DNA from: Geoalkalibacter sp.
Lineage (GTDB): Bacteria; Desulfobacterota; Desulfuromonadia; Desulfuromonadales; Geoalkalibacteraceae
Length of the DNA stretch: 64,000 bases
Assembly (NCBI RefSeq): GCF_030605225.1
Contig: NZ_JAUWAV010000004.1
Coordinates: 58,847 to 122,846 of the forward strand
Reading direction: 5' to 3'
Part shown: piece after piece, positions 28,947 through 37,448 of the stretch
Numbering within the stretch: position 1 is the stretch's first letter
Layout: every line of letters starts with the position of its first letter
Program-made: the position numbers and the translations under genes
The notes under the pieces: generated by a model
The model's database searches: none
What the model was told of the DNA's origin: nothing
The model's input: only the letters and a program-made list of their open reading frames with translations

Positions 28947-29834
28947 ATGACCAAACGTCCCTTCCTAATGGCGCTTGCAACCTTTGGCGCCATTTTTCTT
29001 GTGTTTTTTCTGATCATCCTGGCCGTCGGCAATCTGGCGGGTCGTCCCACGCCCTTTCCACTCGGGGAAAAGGTCGGCGTGGTGCCCATTACCGGGGTCA
29101 TTTTCTCATCGGAGAAAATCAACGAAGCCATCACGCGGTTTCGTGAGGATGCCTCGGTGAAGGCCATTGTTTTGCGTATTGACTCACCGGGAGGCGGTGT
29201 CGGCCCATCCCAGGAAATTTATGATGAAGTCCGCCGAACCCTTGCCGTCAAGCCGGTTGTCGCATCCATGGGATCGGTGGCGGCCTCGGGCGGCTATTAT
29301 GTCGCGGCGCCGGCCAATCGCATCATCGCCAATCCCGGCACCATCACCGGCAGCATCGGGGTGATCATGGAGTTTACCAACTTTCAGGATCTTCTCGAAA
29401 AGATCGGCCTCAAGACGCAGGTGGTCAAAAGTGGCGAGCACAAGGATCTGGGTTCCCCGGTGCGGCCCATGAGCGAAGAGGATCGCCGGATCCTCCAATC
29501 CCTCATCGACGACGTGCATGACCAGTTCGTCACCGCCGTGGCCGAAGGTCGCTCCCTTGAGCAGGACAAGGTCATCGCTCTGGCCGACGGTCGTATTTTT
29601 AGCGGACGCCAAGCCATGGCGGCGGGGCTTGTCGACGATCTCGGGAATCTACGCGATGCCGTGCTTCTCGCCGGGGAGCTTGCCGGGATTCGCGGTGAAC
29701 CCAGAACCGTTTACCCGGCACCGGAAAGACCGAGACTCTTCGACTATCTGATTCAGGAAAGCATTACGCGATTGCGCCAGGGCCTGCAGGAGCAGAATCC
29801 CGTCGGCCTGCAATACCTGTGGCAGGGTCATTGA
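28947..29834 (+). CDS. sppA: Signal peptide peptidase SppA, short type
   Basis: This membrane serine protease degrades cleaved signal peptides. A membrane helix (residues ~9-31, ALATFGAIFLVFFLIILAVG) anchors it. The Ser nucleophile is in MGSVAASGGYYVA, and the general-base Lys is probably in VKSGEHKDLGSP. RIDSPGGGVGPSQEIYDEV is the usual oxyanion region. ATG 28947, after AAAGAA, is preferred to an earlier TTG because the rpsA terminator would lie inside the longer frame. Length is 295. Confidence 0.92.
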   Translation: MTKRPFLMALATFGAIFLVFFLIILAVGNLAGRPTPFPLGEKVGVVPITGVIFSSEKINEAITRFREDASVKAIVLRIDSPGGGVGPSQEIYDEVRRTLAVKPVVASMGSVAASGGYYVAAPANRIIANPGTITGSIGVIMEFTNFQDLLEKIGLKTQVVKSGEHKDLGSPVRPMSEEDRRILQSLIDDVHDQFVTAVAEGRSLEQDKVIALADGRIFSGRQAMAAGLVDDLGNLRDAVLLAGELAGIRGEPRTVYPAPERPRLFDYLIQESITRLRQGLQEQNPVGLQYLWQGH

Positions 29835-29851
29835 CCAGGAGGCATGAATCC

Positions 29852-30142
29852 ATGACGAAAAGCGAACTGATCGAACAACTGGCGGTTGAAAACACGGCGC
29901 TGAGCAAAAAGGAAGCGGAACTGGTGGTCAACACCATTTTCGACAGCATCAGCCAAGCCCTGATCGGTGGAGACCGGGTCGAGATTCGCGGCTTCGGTTC
30001 TTTCACCATCCGTGAGCGCGATGCCCGCGAAGCGCGCAATCCCAAGAGCGGTGATCTGGTGAAGATTCCCCCCAAGAAAACCCCTTTCTTTAAAACCGGA
30101 AAGGAGTTGCGGGAACGGGTCAATAACGGCTCCTGCTGCTAG
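29852..30142 (+). CDS. ihfB: Integration host factor beta-type DNA-binding protein
   Basis: This 96-residue HU/IHF-family protein bends DNA as a dimer. MTKSELIEQLA, the helix KKEAELVVNTIFDSI and the arm GFGSFTIRERDAREARNPKS with the Pro at the intercalating position are seen. Its C-terminal tail ends in Cys-Cys, unusual for the family. AGGAGG lies nine bases upstream. It sits 17 bases after sppA in the rpsA neighbourhood, as IHF-beta often does. Confidence 0.9.
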   Translation: MTKSELIEQLAVENTALSKKEAELVVNTIFDSISQALIGGDRVEIRGFGSFTIRERDAREARNPKSGDLVKIPPKKTPFFKTGKELRERVNNGSCC

Positions 30143-30190
30143 GTGGGGATTTTAGGGGTGGGATCTCCGAAAAGGTTCGGGCATTGAAAA

Positions 30191-30224
30191 TAAGGCCCCG
30201 CGATCCAGGGATCGCGGGGCCTTA
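30191..30224. terminator. Strong bidirectional terminator hairpin
   Basis: A 15-bp perfect stem (30192-30206 with 30209-30223). Reading minus, it is followed by TTATTTTC, so it ends a minus-strand transcript best; reading plus, it also closes the ihfB operon though the T-run is poor. Confidence 0.8.
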
Positions 30225-30235
30225 TCCGTAAAAAA

Positions 30236-30421
30236 AGCAATTGGCGAAAACCTCAGGGCACTTTTTCTATCCGCGATCAGGTCGCATTTTCCGTCTTCAG
30301 GACCGGTTTCTTGTGAAACCGACGCCGAAGCCTTGTCGTTCACACCTGATTTGCGAAGTCGAGGCTTCAAGCGGATAGGTTGTAACGGATGTTGCCGCTG
30401 CCCAGCATTTCGCCAATTGCT
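30236..30421 (-). ncRNA. Candidate structured non-coding RNA of about 186 bases, unidentified
   Basis: Nested complementary segments close on each other: 30236-30249 with 30408-30421 (14 bp, perfect); 30267-30274 with 30371-30378 (8 bp); 30276-30282 with 30344-30350 (7 bp); an apical hairpin 30304-30310/30315-30321; and a side hairpin 30355-30358/30365-30368. On the minus strand the closing stem runs into seven T and then the strong terminator. Length, closing stem and large internal bubble recall 6S RNA, but I recognise no 6S sequence signature. tmRNA, RNase P and SRP signatures are absent. The strand is chosen from the T-runs. Confidence 0.4.
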
Positions 30422-30686
30422 AACTCATCTCCGGAATGCCGATCGTCAGCTTGGTGTCGCGACCTTGTAATTTGTCTCGGTAATTCACCGGAGGATCACT
30501 TCAGGCGTCCCATTCTTGGATGGGCTGGCTCACCATGATCACTGACCGGATGCTCTGTCCCGTTTATGTTGGTCACCCCAACAAGGCCCGTACCGCGCAT
30601 TCCAGAGATTTTTTAAAGATCGATTGTGTATACTTCTATCAGAGCTTTTGACGTTGTCAACGGCCAAGTAAAATTTATTCGCTTTT
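30422..30686. other. Intergenic segment with further hairpins and a TTGAC palindrome
   Basis: No protein gene is seen. Hairpins occur at 30509-30524 (CCCAT/ATGGG) and 30568-30582 (GTTGG/CCAAC); these may extend the RNA below toward its 5' end. TTGAC-GTT-GTCAA (30648-30660) is a perfect spaced palindrome that includes a minus-strand TTGACA, and GTATAC (30628-30633) could belong to a -10 box on either strand. The spacing between them (22 bases) is not a normal promoter, so no promoter is claimed. Confidence 0.3.
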
Positions 30687-30701
30687 TTGTTTGAGGTGGT
30701 C

Positions 30702-31673
30702 ATGAAAGGCCGGCCGGAACTTCATCGCCTCTGTGTCATGCCTGAAGAGGACGGTCAGCGTCTTGACCAGTTTCTAGCGTCTCGCGTGAGCCATCACTCG
30801 CGAACTTTCTGGCGGCACGTCATCGATTTGGGTGGAGTCCACGTGTCCGGGAGACGGATTCGCCAATGTGGTTTTCAGGTGCATGGCGCGCAACAGATCG
30901 AAGCCTATGTCGACGGCTTGCCCCTTGAGCCTTTTGTCTTTGAAGATCGGCATGTTCTTTTTCGTGATCGCTTTGTTCTGGCCGTGAACAAACCCGCCGG
31001 CGTGGATACCCAGCCCACCCATTCCCGATTCAAGGGGACGCTTTACGAAGCGCTTCTGCGCTATCTTCAGGATCCCTTTCGCCCGCACAGCAGTCCGGCT
31101 CTGGGGATGGTTCAGCGTCTGGATCGCGATACCTCGGGAGTTTTGGTTTTTTCCATCCATCCCCGCGCTCATAAGCCGCTGACTGAAGCTATTGTCGCCC
31201 GACGTCTTGACAAGGTTTACTGGGCTTTGGTACAGGGTGTGCCGAAGGCGAGTTCCGGCGAGATTCGATCACAACTGGCGCGAGCCCGTCGCAACAATCG
31301 TGTGAAATCCGTGGATCGGGGGGGGCGCGATGCCTTGACCCGCTACCGAGTTCTGCGCTCCTGGGAGGTCGCCGCCCTGTTGGAAGTCGAGATTCCGACC
31401 GGCCGCTCCCATCAGATCCGCGCGCACCTGGCCGAGCTTGGGCATCCGTTGCTGGGAGACACCGCCTATGGCGGAACCGATCAGATCGGCGACATGGCGA
31501 TCTCACGCCAGATGCTGCACTCCCTGCGTCTGGATCTGCAACATCCGGTCAGCGGAGAGCCGCTGAGCCTGACGGCTCCTGTGCCGTCCGACATGGATAA
31601 TCTCATGGCTCACCTCGATGTCTGTTTCGCCCAAGGTCGTCCCTTATCTTCCAGGACAGAGAATTCATGCTGA
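30702..31673 (+). CDS. RluA-family pseudouridine synthase
   Basis: It isomerises uridine to pseudouridine in rRNA or tRNA. An S4-like N-terminal segment (EDGQRLDQFLASRVSHHSRT) precedes the catalytic domain with the Asp motif GMVQRLDRDTSGVLVFS, then VYWALVQG and the C-terminal IPTGRSHQIRAHLAELGHP. Length is 323. ATG 30702 follows GAGGTGG. It overlaps lgt by seven bases. Target position (23S or tRNA) cannot be decided; a second family member lies at 61827. Confidence 0.87.
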   Translation: MKGRPELHRLCVMPEEDGQRLDQFLASRVSHHSRTFWRHVIDLGGVHVSGRRIRQCGFQVHGAQQIEAYVDGLPLEPFVFEDRHVLFRDRFVLAVNKPAGVDTQPTHSRFKGTLYEALLRYLQDPFRPHSSPALGMVQRLDRDTSGVLVFSIHPRAHKPLTEAIVARRLDKVYWALVQGVPKASSGEIRSQLARARRNNRVKSVDRGGRDALTRYRVLRSWEVAALLEVEIPTGRSHQIRAHLAELGHPLLGDTAYGGTDQIGDMAISRQMLHSLRLDLQHPVSGEPLSLTAPVPSDMDNLMAHLDVCFAQGRPLSSRTENSC

Positions 31674-32452
31674 GTTTTCCGCATATCGATCCGGTCATCG
31701 TACAGATCGGGCCGCTGGCATTGCGCTGGTACGGTCTGATGTATCTTTTGGGATTCGTCGCCGGCTATTTGCTCATCGTCCACCTTGCGCGCCTGCGTGG
31801 ACTCTCCCTCAGGCGCGAGGATGCCGCCGATTTGCTTTTTTATTGTGTGCTCGGAGTGATTCTCGGCGGGCGTCTGGGATATGTGCTGTTTTACAACCCC
31901 TTGCACTTCCTCGGTCACCCCTGGGAAATTTTTGCGGTCTGGGAAGGGGGGATGAGCTTTCATGGCGGTCTGCTCGGTGTGGTGGTGGCGGCGCTTTGGG
32001 GCGTTCGAAAAAAACGGCTGCCGACTTTGCTCACTGGAGACATTTTGGTGACCGCGGCCGCACCGGGGTTGGGTTTCGGCCGTCTCGGCAATTTCATCAA
32101 CGGGGAACTCTGGGGAAAGGTCACCGAGGTGCCCTGGGGGATGGTTTTCCCCGGCGGCGGTCTCTTGCCTCGCCATCCGAGCCAACTCTACCAGGCGTTT
32201 TTGGAAGGGTTGGTGCTTAGTTTGGTTCTTTATGGATTGCATCGCCGCAGCGCTCGGCCCGGCGTTCCGTTTTTCACGTTTTTCACCCTCTATGGCGGGT
32301 TTCGCTTTCTCGTTGAGTTTTTCCGCGAGCCCGATGCCCATCTCGGCTATCTGTGGGGCGGGGCGACCATGGGGCAACTGCTGAGCCTGCCCATGATTGC
32401 CGTGGGGATCGGCGGAATTGTCTGGTGTCTGCGCAGGGGGCAAAAGGCATGA
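31667..32452 (+). CDS. lgt: Phosphatidylglycerol-prolipoprotein diacylglyceryl transferase
   Basis: This inner-membrane enzyme attaches diacylglyceryl to the lipobox Cys, first step of lipoprotein maturation. The family signatures GGRLGYVLFYNP, MSFHGGLLGVVV and LGFGRLGNFINGELWG are present, with about seven hydrophobic segments in 261 residues. The window encodes several of its likely clients (PilP, the HAF protein, the TPR and LolB-like lipoproteins, the peptide-binding protein). Confidence 0.95.
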   Translation: MLSFPHIDPVIVQIGPLALRWYGLMYLLGFVAGYLLIVHLARLRGLSLRREDAADLLFYCVLGVILGGRLGYVLFYNPLHFLGHPWEIFAVWEGGMSFHGGLLGVVVAALWGVRKKRLPTLLTGDILVTAAAPGLGFGRLGNFINGELWGKVTEVPWGMVFPGGGLLPRHPSQLYQAFLEGLVLSLVLYGLHRRSARPGVPFFTFFTLYGGFRFLVEFFREPDAHLGYLWGGATMGQLLSLPMIAVGIGGIVWCLRRGQKA

Positions 32453-33084
32453 CCAATGCGCGGGCGATAGTATTTGACTGCGACGGGGTTTTGTTTGAAA
32501 GCCGCGCCGCCAACCTAAGTTTTTACAACACCATCCTGGAGCATTTCGGCGCGCCGCCCGTGTGCATGGAGGATGAGGCGACCTTGGCTCTGTGCCATAC
32601 GGCCGCGAGCCCCGAGGTGCTGCGGGTTCTTCTCGGGGCGCACCAGGTTTCCGCCGCCTTGGCCTACGCCTCGAGTCTCGATTATCGCCGCTTTGTACCG
32701 CTGCTGGAGATGGAGCCGGGATTGCGCGAGGCATTGACCGATCTGGGGCGCGATTATCCCCTGGCCGTTGCAACCAATCGTGGGGCCAGCGGCGAGGATC
32801 TGCTGGTCCATTTTGGCCTGCGCCATCATTTTTCGGCGGTGGTCACCAGCCGCGACGTGCCGCGGCCCAAACCCTGGCCGGACATGCTGGTGGAAGCGGC
32901 GCGCCGGCTGGGTTGCCGGACGGATGAACTGTTGTTTGTCGGGGATTCAACTCTGGATCGCCAGGCGGCCCTAGGCGCGGGTTCGCATTTCGTGGCCTAC
33001 AAAAACGACCTGGACGGGGATTGGCGGGTGCGCTCTCATGAGCAACTGGTGCATCTGGTCCGGTACGGAACTACAGTGCCTTGA
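32449..33084 (+). CDS. HAD-superfamily hydrolase
   Basis: A 211-residue phosphatase-like protein. The nucleophile motif is VFDCDGVLFES, motif II is the LAVATNRG region, the Lys is in VPRPKPWPDMLVEAA and the acidic pair is in LFVGDSTLDRQAA. The alpha-helical cap at residues ~15-90 resembles phosphoglycolate phosphatase (Gph) types. The ATG overlaps the lgt stop. Substrate unknown. Its end overlaps the convergent RsbW-like gene by 14 bases. Confidence 0.85.
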   Translation: MTNARAIVFDCDGVLFESRAANLSFYNTILEHFGAPPVCMEDEATLALCHTAASPEVLRVLLGAHQVSAALAYASSLDYRRFVPLLEMEPGLREALTDLGRDYPLAVATNRGASGEDLLVHFGLRHHFSAVVTSRDVPRPKPWPDMLVEAARRLGCRTDELLFVGDSTLDRQAALGAGSHFVAYKNDLDGDWRVRSHEQLVHLVRYGTTVP

Positions 33085-33493
33085 TCATTTCCAGCACATG
33101 GCCCCCGTTGAACTTGCGGTAGGTCACGCTGTCCATCAGGGTGTGAATGATAAACACGCCGCGGCCATGCTCCTCAAGGCAGCGGACCTCGGGGACCGGC
33201 AGCGAACTGATGTCGAAGCCCTGACCCTGGTCGTAGACCTTGATGCACAGCACCTTGTCCTTGATGCTGATGGTGATGTGAACTTCCTTGTTGGGGTCGC
33301 CTTCGTGGGCATGACGAATGGCGTTGGTCATCGATTCGGTCAGAACCAGATTGATATGATAGGCTAGTTCCTCGCGGTCCCCCTTGTACTTCTTGAGGGT
33401 TCTGGCGACATCTTCCCCAATCTTGCCGATCAGGCTGAGGTAGCGCGTCTGGTTGGGGACTTTGATGTCCACCTCGATTTTTTCGTCGATCAT
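33071..33493 (-). CDS. RsbW-like anti-sigma serine kinase
   Basis: This 140-residue GHKL ATPase-domain protein has the N-box LTESMTNAIRHAH, G1 box DQGQGFD and G2 loop HGRGVFIIHTLMDS. In partner-switching systems it binds a target (often a sigma factor) and phosphorylates a STAS protein to release itself. The STAS partner lies 20 bases upstream, and the SpoIIE-type phosphatase fusion is the next gene up. No sigma factor gene is in the window, so the target is unknown. Confidence 0.87.
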   Translation of the reverse strand: MIDEKIEVDIKVPNQTRYLSLIGKIGEDVARTLKKYKGDREELAYHINLVLTESMTNAIRHAHEGDPNKEVHITISIKDKVLCIKVYDQGQGFDISSLPVPEVRCLEEHGRGVFIIHTLMDSVTYRKFNGGHVLEMIKAL

Positions 33494-33513
33494 TAGGCCC
33501 CCCGAAAGACCCC

Positions 33514-33849
33514 TCAGAAACTCGCCAGCGCTTCCTCGATCCCCGAAAATATCTCAAAAACACGGTGCAGGCGCGTCAGTTCGAACATCGACTTGACCTG
33601 GGGCTGCAAGCCGCAGAGCTTGAGATTGCCGTTGCGCGCGCTGGCGTTCTTGAACCCCGAGACCAGCGCTCCCAGGCCCGAGGAATCAACAAAACGCACT
33701 TCCTGAAGATCGATGACGATGTGATTTTTCCCCTCCTCGAACAGGCTCAGCATCTGACTCTTGAGCTCACCGCTGTTGTGGGCGTCCAGACGTTCTTCCT
33801 TGACCTGGATCGTCACCACGTTGCCTTTTTCTTCCACTTTCAGAATCAT
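33514..33849 (-). CDS. STAS-domain anti-anti-sigma factor
   Basis: A 111-residue SpoIIAA/RsbV-like protein. The phosphorylatable Ser lies in VRFVDSSGLGALVSGF. In the unphosphorylated state such proteins bind the RsbW-type kinase and free its target. A good AGGAGACTT site precedes the ATG. It is transcribed with the kinase gene and lies 150 bases after the phosphatase fusion. Confidence 0.92.
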   Translation of the reverse strand: MILKVEEKGNVVTIQVKEERLDAHNSGELKSQMLSLFEEGKNHIVIDLQEVRFVDSSGLGALVSGFKNASARNGNLKLCGLQPQVKSMFELTRLHRVFEIFSGIEEALASF

Positions 33850-34001
33850 CGAAGTCTCCTTTGCATATGGACAGGATCCGGCGTGTTTCCGCGCGGCCGA
33901 AAAAAAACATCAGAAAAGCAGGGATCATTCTGGTTTGAATCAATCATAACGATAGCATATCTCGACAAGGTCCGCCATGGCTGTTTTCCAGGGGACGCGC
34001 C

Positions 34002-37000
34002 TCAGGGTTCGACCCGCAGGGCGATCATGGAGACATCGTCGGCGAAATTCTGGACACCGGTAAAGAGTCTGACCTGATCGAGAATGCAGGGAATCAGCTG
34101 CTCCGGATTCAGGGCATGATGTTCCTGGAGCAGGGTGCAGAGGCGCTCGGTGCCGAAGAGTTCGCCGCGGTCGTTGTGAGCCTCGATGATGCCGTCGGTG
34201 TAGAGCAAAACCACATCGCCGGGGTTGAGGCTGGTGTGCTCTTCCTGAAAGGCGACTTCTCGCCTGACGCCGAGAATCAGTCCCTCGGCGTCGAGCCATT
34301 CACAGGCCCGCTTGCCGAAACGCCAGACAAGCGGCGGGTTGTGCCCGGCGTTGGCGTAGGTGAGCCGCCGGGTTTCCGTGTTGAAATTGAGGTAGAACAA
34401 AGTGATGAACAGCTCTGCGCGGGTCAGATCTTCGTAGAAGAAGCGGTTGAGCTCGGCCAGCAGTTGCGAGGGGGTGTGGATGCCCCGGGCGCGGGCCTGG
34501 ATGAAGGTCCGGGTTTCGGCCATGAGCAGGGCCGCCCCGACATTGTGACCGGACACATCGGCGATCACCAGGTCGATGCTCTTGTCGTCGCGCACCAGGT
34601 AGTCGTAATAGTCGCCGCCGACCTGGCTGGCCGGCACGCAGATCCCCGCCAGGGACAAGCCGTCGAGTTTGGGCGTGCTGGCCGGCAACAGGCTCATCTG
34701 GATGTTCATGGCGATTTCCAGCTCCCGTTCGCGGCCGCGGGCCTCGATGAGCTTATCGGTCTGCAGGGCGTTGCGCCAGGCGATGCCGATCTGGCCGGCC
34801 AGACTGCGGAACAAGGCGACGAATTCATCGGTGAAGATGCCCTTGACCGAGCGGGAAAAGGCTGAAAGCACCCCCACGGGCTGACCTTCCATGGTGATGG
34901 GCGCGTGGGCGAAGGATTTGATGCCTTCGCGATGGATGATCTGAGCCGAATGGGGCTTGTCGAGAAAATCCGTATCGTTGGCCTTGATCACCGAGTTGGT
35001 GAGAAAGGCTTCGCCGATGTAGGTGTTCAGGGTGATCTCGCGTTCCGATTCGCCCAGGTGCTCCGAGGTCATGCCCTTCTGGCAGCGCACCACCAGGGTG
35101 TTCTTGTCTTCGTCAAGCATGCGGATGACGCACAGGTCGAACTTGAACTGCTGCACGAGCAGGTCGAGGATGCGCTCAAAAATCGTATCGAGCTTTTCCC
35201 CGCCGGCGACGATGCGCGCCGCTTCGTAGAGCACTCCGAGCTGCTCGCGGCTGGTGGTGCGGCTCAAGGTCACCGAGCCGAAGATGTCGAAGACGTCCTC
35301 CATCTTGCTGCCCCGCGCGGAGAGGTAATTCTCGATGATGATGCGCGCCGGCGCGGCGCCGACCGACCCGGCCAGGGTGCGTTCGGTGAAGCGCTTGAGA
35401 TTGGGCAGCTCGTATTCGGACAGGCTGCCGCGTTCGTCGATTTCACGATTGCCCAGATATTCGGTGATGGAGGCATGGGCCTGTTTTTCACCGATGAACT
35501 TGGCCATCAGGTCGACGAATTCCATGACCGTGGGTGCTTTGCTGATGCGCTTGCGGGTCTGCTCCTCTTCCTGGTAGCCGTAGGCGTTGACGAATTTCTC
35601 GGCCTGCTCCTGCTCGATGCGGCTGGGCGAGGTGAACAGGGAAAAAACCAGGTACGCCGAGAGATTGAAAAACAGGCTCCAGAACAGGGAATGGCTCCAC
35701 AGGTCAAAGCCCGAAAGCCCGAAAAGTTCCGTCGGTCGCAGAATGCTCAGGCCGAAAAGGCCTTTTTCGAGGATTTCGCTCTTCAGCCAGCCTGAGCGCA
35801 CGAACGATGGCACCATCAGGGTGTAGAACCACACTAGAAAGCCGAGCAGGATGCCGTAGGTGGCGCCGCGCCGGTTGCCGCGCTGCCAATAAAGCCCGCC
35901 GATGGCCGCCGGTGCGAACTGCGAGGCGGCGACAAAAGAAATCAGGCCGATGTTCACCAGGGCCAGGGAATCGCCGATGATTTTGAAATAAAGATAGCCC
36001 TGGAAGATGACGGCGACGATGGCCAGTCGCTTGATGTTGATGAGCAGACCGGAGAGGCCGACGCTCTTGTCGATGTGCAGGCGAATGATGATGGGCATGA
36101 CCAGGTGGTTGAGAATCATCGTGGCCAGGGCCACCGACTCGACCATCACCATGCCCGCCGCCGCGGAAAAGCCGCCGAGAAACACCAGCAGGGCGAGCCA
36201 GGTGTGACCGGCGTCCAGGGGCAGGTGAATCACGAAATAATCGGCGTTGGCCGTGTCGCCGCCGCTCAGCAGCAGGCCGCCCAGGGCGATGGGCAGCACG
36301 AAGAGATTGATGAGAAACATGTAGAGCGGAAAGCGCCACATGGCGCTGCGGATGTGGTTTTCATCAGAGTTTTCGATCACCATGATGTGAAACTGGCGGG
36401 GCAAAAACATGACCGCCATCATGGAAATAAAGGTCAGGGTGAACCATTTGGCGTAAGGGATCTGCTCGGTGCCGAGCATGACCAGGCTTTTGCGGTCGGG
36501 AAAGGTTTCCAGAAAACGGCTGAAAATGTCGCCGAAGCCGTTGAACAGACCGTAGGTGACGAAGACGCCCACCGCCAGAAAAGCCACCACCTTGATCAGC
36601 GATTCCAGGGCGATGGCGGCGACCAGGCCTTCGTGACGTGCCGCCGCGTCGAGGCGTCGAGCGCCGAAAAGCACGCCGAAAAGAGCCAGGACCGCGGCGA
36701 TGATGAAGGCCGTGTCGAGGTAGGGCGGCAGGCCGGCGAGAATGCCGCGGGTCGCTCCCTCGCTGGCTCCCGCTGCCATCATGAGCTCAAAGGTGTGGGA
36801 GACCGCCTTGAGCTGCAATGCGATGTAGGGCATGATGCCGACCACCGCGAAGACCGTGACGATGGCGCCCAGGGGCGCCGACTTGCCGTAGCGGCTTGAG
36901 ATGAAGTCGGCGATGCTGACGATGTTTTGTTCCTTGCTGATGTGCACCATCTTGCGCAACAGAAACCACCAGGCGAAGGCGATGAGGGTCGGGCCGAGAT

Positions 37001-37217
37001 AAACGGGCAGAAAATCGAGCCCCGATGTCGCGGCGCGACCGACGCTTCCGTAGAAGGTCCAGGTGGTGAAATAAACGGCGAGGGACAGGGAATAGATATG
37101 GGAATTGGAAATGATGCTGCGGCCCAGTTCGCGGCGCCGGTCGGCATAGTAGGCCACCGCGAAAAGCAGGGCGAAATAGCCCAGGGTGCTGAGGATGACG
37201 AACTCGATGGTAATCAT
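34002..37217 (-). CDS. Solute:sodium symporter-STAC-GAF-SpoIIE phosphatase fusion
   Basis: The 1071-residue protein has four parts. Residues ~1-530 are a complete SLC5/PutP-type symporter with ~13 membrane helices. Residues ~560-640 (FIGEKQAHASITEYL ... GSVGAAPARIIIENYL) fit the STAC domain that links such transporters to signalling domains. A GAF domain follows (~680-820). Residues ~850-1068 are a PP2C/SpoIIE phosphatase (AGICVPASQVGGDYYD, IADVSGHNVGAALLMA, LYTDGIIEAHN, NFADDVSMI, with metal-binding Asp). Symporter-histidine kinase fusions (CbrA type) are well known; here the output is a phosphatase. Its likely substrate is the STAS protein encoded just downstream. Confidence 0.87.
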   Translation of the reverse strand: MITIEFVILSTLGYFALLFAVAYYADRRRELGRSIISNSHIYSLSLAVYFTTWTFYGSVGRAATSGLDFLPVYLGPTLIAFAWWFLLRKMVHISKEQNIVSIADFISSRYGKSAPLGAIVTVFAVVGIMPYIALQLKAVSHTFELMMAAGASEGATRGILAGLPPYLDTAFIIAAVLALFGVLFGARRLDAAARHEGLVAAIALESLIKVVAFLAVGVFVTYGLFNGFGDIFSRFLETFPDRKSLVMLGTEQIPYAKWFTLTFISMMAVMFLPRQFHIMVIENSDENHIRSAMWRFPLYMFLINLFVLPIALGGLLLSGGDTANADYFVIHLPLDAGHTWLALLVFLGGFSAAAGMVMVESVALATMILNHLVMPIIIRLHIDKSVGLSGLLINIKRLAIVAVIFQGYLYFKIIGDSLALVNIGLISFVAASQFAPAAIGGLYWQRGNRRGATYGILLGFLVWFYTLMVPSFVRSGWLKSEILEKGLFGLSILRPTELFGLSGFDLWSHSLFWSLFFNLSAYLVFSLFTSPSRIEQEQAEKFVNAYGYQEEEQTRKRISKAPTVMEFVDLMAKFIGEKQAHASITEYLGNREIDERGSLSEYELPNLKRFTERTLAGSVGAAPARIIIENYLSARGSKMEDVFDIFGSVTLSRTTSREQLGVLYEAARIVAGGEKLDTIFERILDLLVQQFKFDLCVIRMLDEDKNTLVVRCQKGMTSEHLGESEREITLNTYIGEAFLTNSVIKANDTDFLDKPHSAQIIHREGIKSFAHAPITMEGQPVGVLSAFSRSVKGIFTDEFVALFRSLAGQIGIAWRNALQTDKLIEARGRERELEIAMNIQMSLLPASTPKLDGLSLAGICVPASQVGGDYYDYLVRDDKSIDLVIADVSGHNVGAALLMAETRTFIQARARGIHTPSQLLAELNRFFYEDLTRAELFITLFYLNFNTETRRLTYANAGHNPPLVWRFGKRACEWLDAEGLILGVRREVAFQEEHTSLNPGDVVLLYTDGIIEAHNDRGELFGTERLCTLLQEHHALNPEQLIPCILDQVRLFTGVQNFADDVSMIALRVEP

Positions 37218-37226
37218 GCCGTCGCT

Positions 37227-37448
37227 TTATCGGTTTTTTTCCGTTTTGTCGAGCATGCGCGCGAATATGTAGATCACCAGAATCGACAGCGGCCAGCCCA
37301 CCAGAAAGTAAAGGACCAGAAGCGGAATTCCGAACAGCAGAATGTCCTTGTTGAAAATATGGATGAAGGGGAAGTTGATCATGATCACCCCGAGGGCAAA
37401 AAACAAGACCCAGGCATCGCGAAAGTGAGGGTGCGGACCATTGCTCAT
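37227..37448 (-). CDS. Small two-helix membrane protein, partner of the symporter fusion
   Basis: A 73-residue protein starting at ATG 37448, which overlaps the preceding gene's stop (ATGA) and follows AGGA; an upstream in-frame ATG at 37481 is less likely. It has two hydrophobic segments (FFALGVIMINFPFIHIF and LFGIPLLVLYFLVGWPLSI) and a basic C-terminus. Small subunits like this often sit directly before SLC5-family symporters, so I infer that it assembles with the next gene's product. Function unproven. Confidence 0.7.
   Translation of the reverse strand: MSNGPHPHFRDAWVLFFALGVIMINFPFIHIFNKDILLFGIPLLVLYFLVGWPLSILVIYIFARMLDKTEKNR

Noticed and set aside
30267..30282. Possible TPP riboswitch fragment (minus-strand ACCTGATCGCGGATAG resembles a TPP core)
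   Set aside because: The essential CTGAGA part is absent and the resemblance is short, so it is probably chance.
34116..35795. Plus-strand open frames opposite the symporter-phosphatase fusion
   Set aside because: Antisense shadows of a gene with clear motifs along its full length.
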